Positions 61,311-64,000 of a stretch of DNA of 64,000 nt are shown piece after piece. How positions within the stretch are numbered: the stretch's first letter is position 1; each line of letters begins with the position of its first letter. The DNA lies in contig JAUQQQ010000004.1 of the NCBI GenBank assembly GCA_030549815.1, forward strand, positions 20,038 to 84,037, read 5' to 3'. Below the pieces are notes generated by a model. That model saw only the letters and a list, made by a program, of their open reading frames with translations, was not told the origin of the DNA and made no database searches. This stretch comes from a bacterium (GTDB taxonomy: Bacteria > DRYD01). Position numbers and translations under genes: made by a program.

Positions 61311-61709
61311 TTATTCTTCAATTTTACCTTCCTGAGTATTTTCTATCTTACTTTCCTCAGTTTTAGGATTTTCTATTTTACCTTCCTCAACTTTGCCAAA
61401 AGCAACGTCTGTATCAGTCTTTTTATTTACAATCTCTTCCAAGATTTTCTTAATAATTTCTTTAAGGTCAAGAATTTTTGGATTTTCTGTTTGTATAACA
61501 GAACCATCTTCTCCTACAGCATGAGTAAAAGCCTTTGGTACTTCCTTATTTACATCAGTAGTCCTATCAGCTTCCCCTACAGAAAGAGTTATAATTTTTG
61601 GCCTTTCTTCAATAACATTATCAGGAAGTTTTATCTGCGAAGGTCCATCAACAGATTCCATAAATTGATTAGTAATTATCTTGGTATCACCTCTTATTCC
61701 TTCTGTCAT
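61311..61709 (-). CDS. Hypothetical protein with C-terminal charged repeats
   Basis: A 132-aa polar protein with no membrane segment. It ends in three short repeats (GKIENPKTEE, SKIENTQE, GKIEE), and residues 75-100 contain an amphipathic helix LDLKEIIKKILEEIV. It has a perfect ribosome site (AAGGAGGTGA) and an A-tract promoter region like that of the elastin-like gene. I recognise no family. Confidence 0.65.
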   Translation of the reverse strand: MTEGIRGDTKIITNQFMESVDGPSQIKLPDNVIEERPKIITLSVGEADRTTDVNKEVPKAFTHAVGEDGSVIQTENPKILDLKEIIKKILEEIVNKKTDTDVAFGKVEEGKIENPKTEESKIENTQEGKIEE

Positions 61710-61773
61710 TTTTAATCACCTCCTTTACTTTAAGTAATATAGTTTAGAAATAAAAAAGTTAAAATAAAAATCA

Positions 61774-61803
61774 ATTTTTTTTACATTTTTTTTACAAAAA
61801 AAA
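61774..61803. promoter_or_regulatory. Phased A-tracts upstream of the 132-aa gene
   Basis: On the plus strand TTTTTTTTACA occurs twice, 11 bp apart, followed by a run of A, so on the coding strand TTTTTGTAAAAAAAATGTAAAAAAAATTGA precedes the gene by about 70 nt. The minus-strand sequence before the elastin-like gene (TTTTGTAAAAAAATGATAAAG) is very similar. Confidence 0.4.
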
Positions 61804-61818
61804 TATTGTCTGCATGAT

Positions 61819-62817
61819 TCAGCTCACAAGCCCTTCTATTTCCTTAATATAAGTGCTAAATCCACTTTTTATTCTTATTTCCCATTCTAAGAAAGATGAA
61901 AGTAAATGAGAAATAGAAAAATCTTTGTGTTTTATCAAATAATCCAAATTCTTTACAAATCTCATCAACATCATAACCCTATAACTATTCATCTTTAAGT
62001 TATTTGCGATAACTTGCACCTTATCTCCAAATTTACAATACTGATCATAAATCTTTATCAATGCCACTATTTGAGAAAAAATTAATCCCCATAATTCATC
62101 AATTTTATCATCTAATTCCATCATCTCTAAATATCTTAAAATCAATTCTCTATTCCTATTAACTCTCTTTATATCTTCAAAATCATTGGTTTCTTTTCTC
62201 AGCAATAATTCAAGAAAAAGGTTAGCTACTACAAATTGATTAATTTCCTTATATATTGAAACAAAATATTCAATCATCCCTTCATCAATATTTTCCCATT
62301 CTACAGCCCCATTCTCTACTTGATCAAAAAATATTTCATCCAATACCTTCTCCGCAGTAATTAAATTATTTCCAACTTTTTTTACTACTAATTCTATCAC
62401 TTTTTCTACCGTTTCATTCTTCTCTATTCCATACTTTGATAAAAAAGCATCCACAAAATCTTTCAATCTTTCTTTTTTAATAGGCGCCTTTGATAAATCA
62501 ATAATTTCAAAATTATCCTTAAAAAATTGCTTTAAAGATTCATCTTTTATTTGGTTAATACCGTTTAACATGTTAATAATCAAGAGGCTATTTCCTGCTC
62601 TCTTCAAAAACATTAAGATTTTCTTAGAATTATTCTTTTCTAATAACTCATCAAAATTATAAAGTAAAAAAAGAACATTTTTCGAAAACAAATTTTGTTG
62701 AGTAACAATTTCCTCTATTTCTTCTATTTTATATTCTGCACAATTTATTTTCTTTACCTTTGCCCCTTTTGGTAAATCAGAACTATCAAATACCCCATTT
62801 ATATACAATTTCTTCAT
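61819..62817 (-). CDS. holA: DNA polymerase III delta subunit (HolA-like)
   Basis: A 332-aa helical protein with HolA-like features: an N-terminal domain with VLFLLYNFDELL (degenerate, no P-loop), the middle LVVKKVGNNLITAEKVLDEIFF (family LaxxxgNdLxxLxxElekL), and a C-terminal collar-like domain ending SSFLEWEIRIKSG, where HolA typically has LLxxDxxiKtG. Delta opens the DnaN clamp during loading. Similarity is weak, so this is a family-level guess. It overlaps the next upstream gene by 4 nt. Confidence 0.55.
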   Translation of the reverse strand: MKKLYINGVFDSSDLPKGAKVKKINCAEYKIEEIEEIVTQQNLFSKNVLFLLYNFDELLEKNNSKKILMFLKRAGNSLLIINMLNGINQIKDESLKQFFKDNFEIIDLSKAPIKKERLKDFVDAFLSKYGIEKNETVEKVIELVVKKVGNNLITAEKVLDEIFFDQVENGAVEWENIDEGMIEYFVSIYKEINQFVVANLFLELLLRKETNDFEDIKRVNRNRELILRYLEMMELDDKIDELWGLIFSQIVALIKIYDQYCKFGDKVQVIANNLKMNSYRVMMLMRFVKNLDYLIKHKDFSISHLLSSFLEWEIRIKSGFSTYIKEIEGLVS

Positions 62818-63785
62818 ATCTTTTCCTTTATTAATATGCTCTCAAATATTTTCAAAAATCTATCAAAATTATCATTATTTCTTAAATTAACTGAATTAAA
62901 GTAATTCAATCCTTCAGAATTAAGATTGTCATATAGATCTTCTACAACAGCGACAGGTAATCCTTTTGCCAATTCAGAGATAGAGAAAATAATCTCGTTA
63001 TCTATGTATTCACTAATTTCTCCTTCAAATTTATTACCAGATAACAAAGATAAAGCTAATCTTTCCAATTCAATATACTTTAATTCCATTTCATACCTTA
63101 AATAAAGCATTTCCTTTATTTTTCTTAGACTAATCCCAATTCTTTTATTCTTAACAAAACCATACCTATTTATTACCCACACAAAAGAATTAACTTCTGC
63201 TATATAGATATTAACCATTTTGGGATAAAAAATATAAAAAAACTCCCAGAAAGGTAAAACATAAAACTCCATTTTCCAATACCTAAAAACATCTTTTAAA
63301 AATTTCATCTGATTAATGAAATAGGGGGAATTGTTAGGTATAAAACTTATCCATCTGACTAATTTAGTTTGACGCAAAAAATTATAAAAATCGTCCAATT
63401 CAATAAAATAAGGAATAGAATATTTCTCGTAATCTTCCATTAAAGTTAAATTGTAGAACCTTTCTAAATCGTTTGAAAAAACTGAATTTAATATTTGCCA
63501 AAAATCTTTGTAATTCTGTATAATATTATTATCAATCAATCTTATAACAATGAAATCAAAGTGTTTATTATCTTTCCTATTTGAAATACTTAAAGGGTAA
63601 TCGTAAATTTTGTAAAGTTGCTTTAAAATTATATATTGAAGAAAAGAATAAGGTCCAAACGATGTAATTTTTCCATCCTTATTGATTGTGATATAAGAAG
63701 GTATAACAAAAACCTTTAATATCTTCTGATTCTCAACAAATACAAAAAACATATTTTGATTACCTATCTTCAAAAACAGCTCCAT
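62814..63785 (-). CDS. Hypothetical protein
   Basis: A 323-aa protein I do not recognise. It is rich in aromatic residues (Phe, Tyr, Trp), with several strand-like segments, for example WVINRYGFVKNKRIGISLRKI. The sequence SELAKGLPVAVVEDLYDNL near the C-terminus hints at an actin-like or PilM-type fold, but no nucleotide motif is visible. No signal peptide. It is coupled to the HolA-like gene by an ATGA overlap. The 215 nt beyond its start to the window edge hold no gene or tRNA that I can see. Confidence 0.5.
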   Translation of the reverse strand: MELFLKIGNQNMFFVFVENQKILKVFVIPSYITINKDGKITSFGPYSFLQYIILKQLYKIYDYPLSISNRKDNKHFDFIVIRLIDNNIIQNYKDFWQILNSVFSNDLERFYNLTLMEDYEKYSIPYFIELDDFYNFLRQTKLVRWISFIPNNSPYFINQMKFLKDVFRYWKMEFYVLPFWEFFYIFYPKMVNIYIAEVNSFVWVINRYGFVKNKRIGISLRKIKEMLYLRYEMELKYIELERLALSLLSGNKFEGEISEYIDNEIIFSISELAKGLPVAVVEDLYDNLNSEGLNYFNSVNLRNNDNFDRFLKIFESILIKEKI

Positions 63786-64000
63786 AACTTTACAACATTT
63801 TGTCTTCTCTTTATTAAAATTAAACCGATAAAATACTTTTACCTTCCTTCAACCAAGCACTTTTTACTTCTCCTCAAAAATAGAAAGCACAGTAAGTTTT
63901 CCCCATTCCTGTATGAAGAATTTCACAGAGATAGAATAACTACTTTATCTATCACTGCTACTTTCAAATTATTTTTAGACTCCGCTTTTACAAGATATTT

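Overview
The window is a gene-dense, very AT-rich stretch (I judge well over two thirds A+T by eye) from a free-living bacterium using the standard code: TAA, TAG and TGA all act as stops, and most genes have purine-rich ribosome sites. An LptD-like outer-membrane protein, PilT with several type IV prepilins, an ECF sigma/anti-sigma pair and Hanks-type kinases suggest a diderm. Transketolase, phosphofructokinase, GAPDH, a bacterial ferredoxin and two enzymes of 3,5-diaminohexanoate lysine fermentation (Kdd, Kce) suggest an anaerobic or fermentative heterotroph. I cannot place the phylum from sequence alone. There is no rRNA, CRISPR array, insertion sequence or prophage; the content is chromosomal housekeeping mixed with unfamiliar proteins.

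Layout. 0-4.3 kb: a prepilin-like fragment (-), then HD phosphohydrolase, small membrane protein, HIT protein, FolC and endonuclease IV (+). 4.3-9 kb (-): HAD acid phosphatase, CPA2 antiporter, GAPDH and an exported 5'-nucleotidase with a possible pseudoknot leader. 9.1-17.7 kb (-): one tight gene train headed by tRNA-Ala, running transketolase, Kce, a GreA-like protein, a 66-aa protein, a G5/3D cell-wall protein, a large unknown, ferredoxin, uridine kinase and a glycosyltransferase. 17.9-21.3 kb (-): an NAD(P)H oxidoreductase, an acidic protein and a 745-aa protein with elastin-like pentapeptide repeats. 21.5-25 kb (+): RidA, a prepilin, DnaN and an MFS transporter. 24.9-34.6 kb (-): LptD-like protein directly behind tRNA-Trp, PilT, SpoIID-like, FolD-like, LepB, a nucleotidyltransferase, PrmA-like, and the ECF sigma/sensor/anti-sigma set. 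34.7-41.3 kb: PfkA (+), a prepilin trio, RnpA, TsaD and FolE (-), and a clostripain-type protease (+). 41.5-48.1 kb: zinc-ribbon membrane protein and a truncated ALDH-like protein (-), an unknown (+), LysA, LysC and a Ser/Thr kinase (-). 48.2-55.9 kb (+): Kdd, then a nine-gene train from Hsp20 to a GNAT acetyltransferase. 55.9-64 kb: Nudix and a pseudokinase (-), an EF-hand protein (+), two zinc-ribbon paralogues, tRNA-Gln, an ATP-grasp ligase, HolA-like and an unknown.

The most unusual features are these. All three tRNA genes are followed on the same strand, within 8-23 nt of their 3' ends, by a start codon without a Shine-Dalgarno sequence, so tRNA 3' processing would leave an mRNA with almost no leader. 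One of the three downstream reading frames (behind tRNA-Gln) is about 421 codons long but broken by a single in-frame TAA. Other candidates are the elastin-like protein, a GreA-like factor with an enlarged C-terminal half, a possible heat-sensing hairpin before hsp20, a compact pseudoknot before the 5'-nucleotidase gene, a terminator containing a C8 tract just before the ECF sigma gene, a cysteine-free half-length ALDH, a pseudokinase, and phased A-tracts upstream of several of the odd genes.
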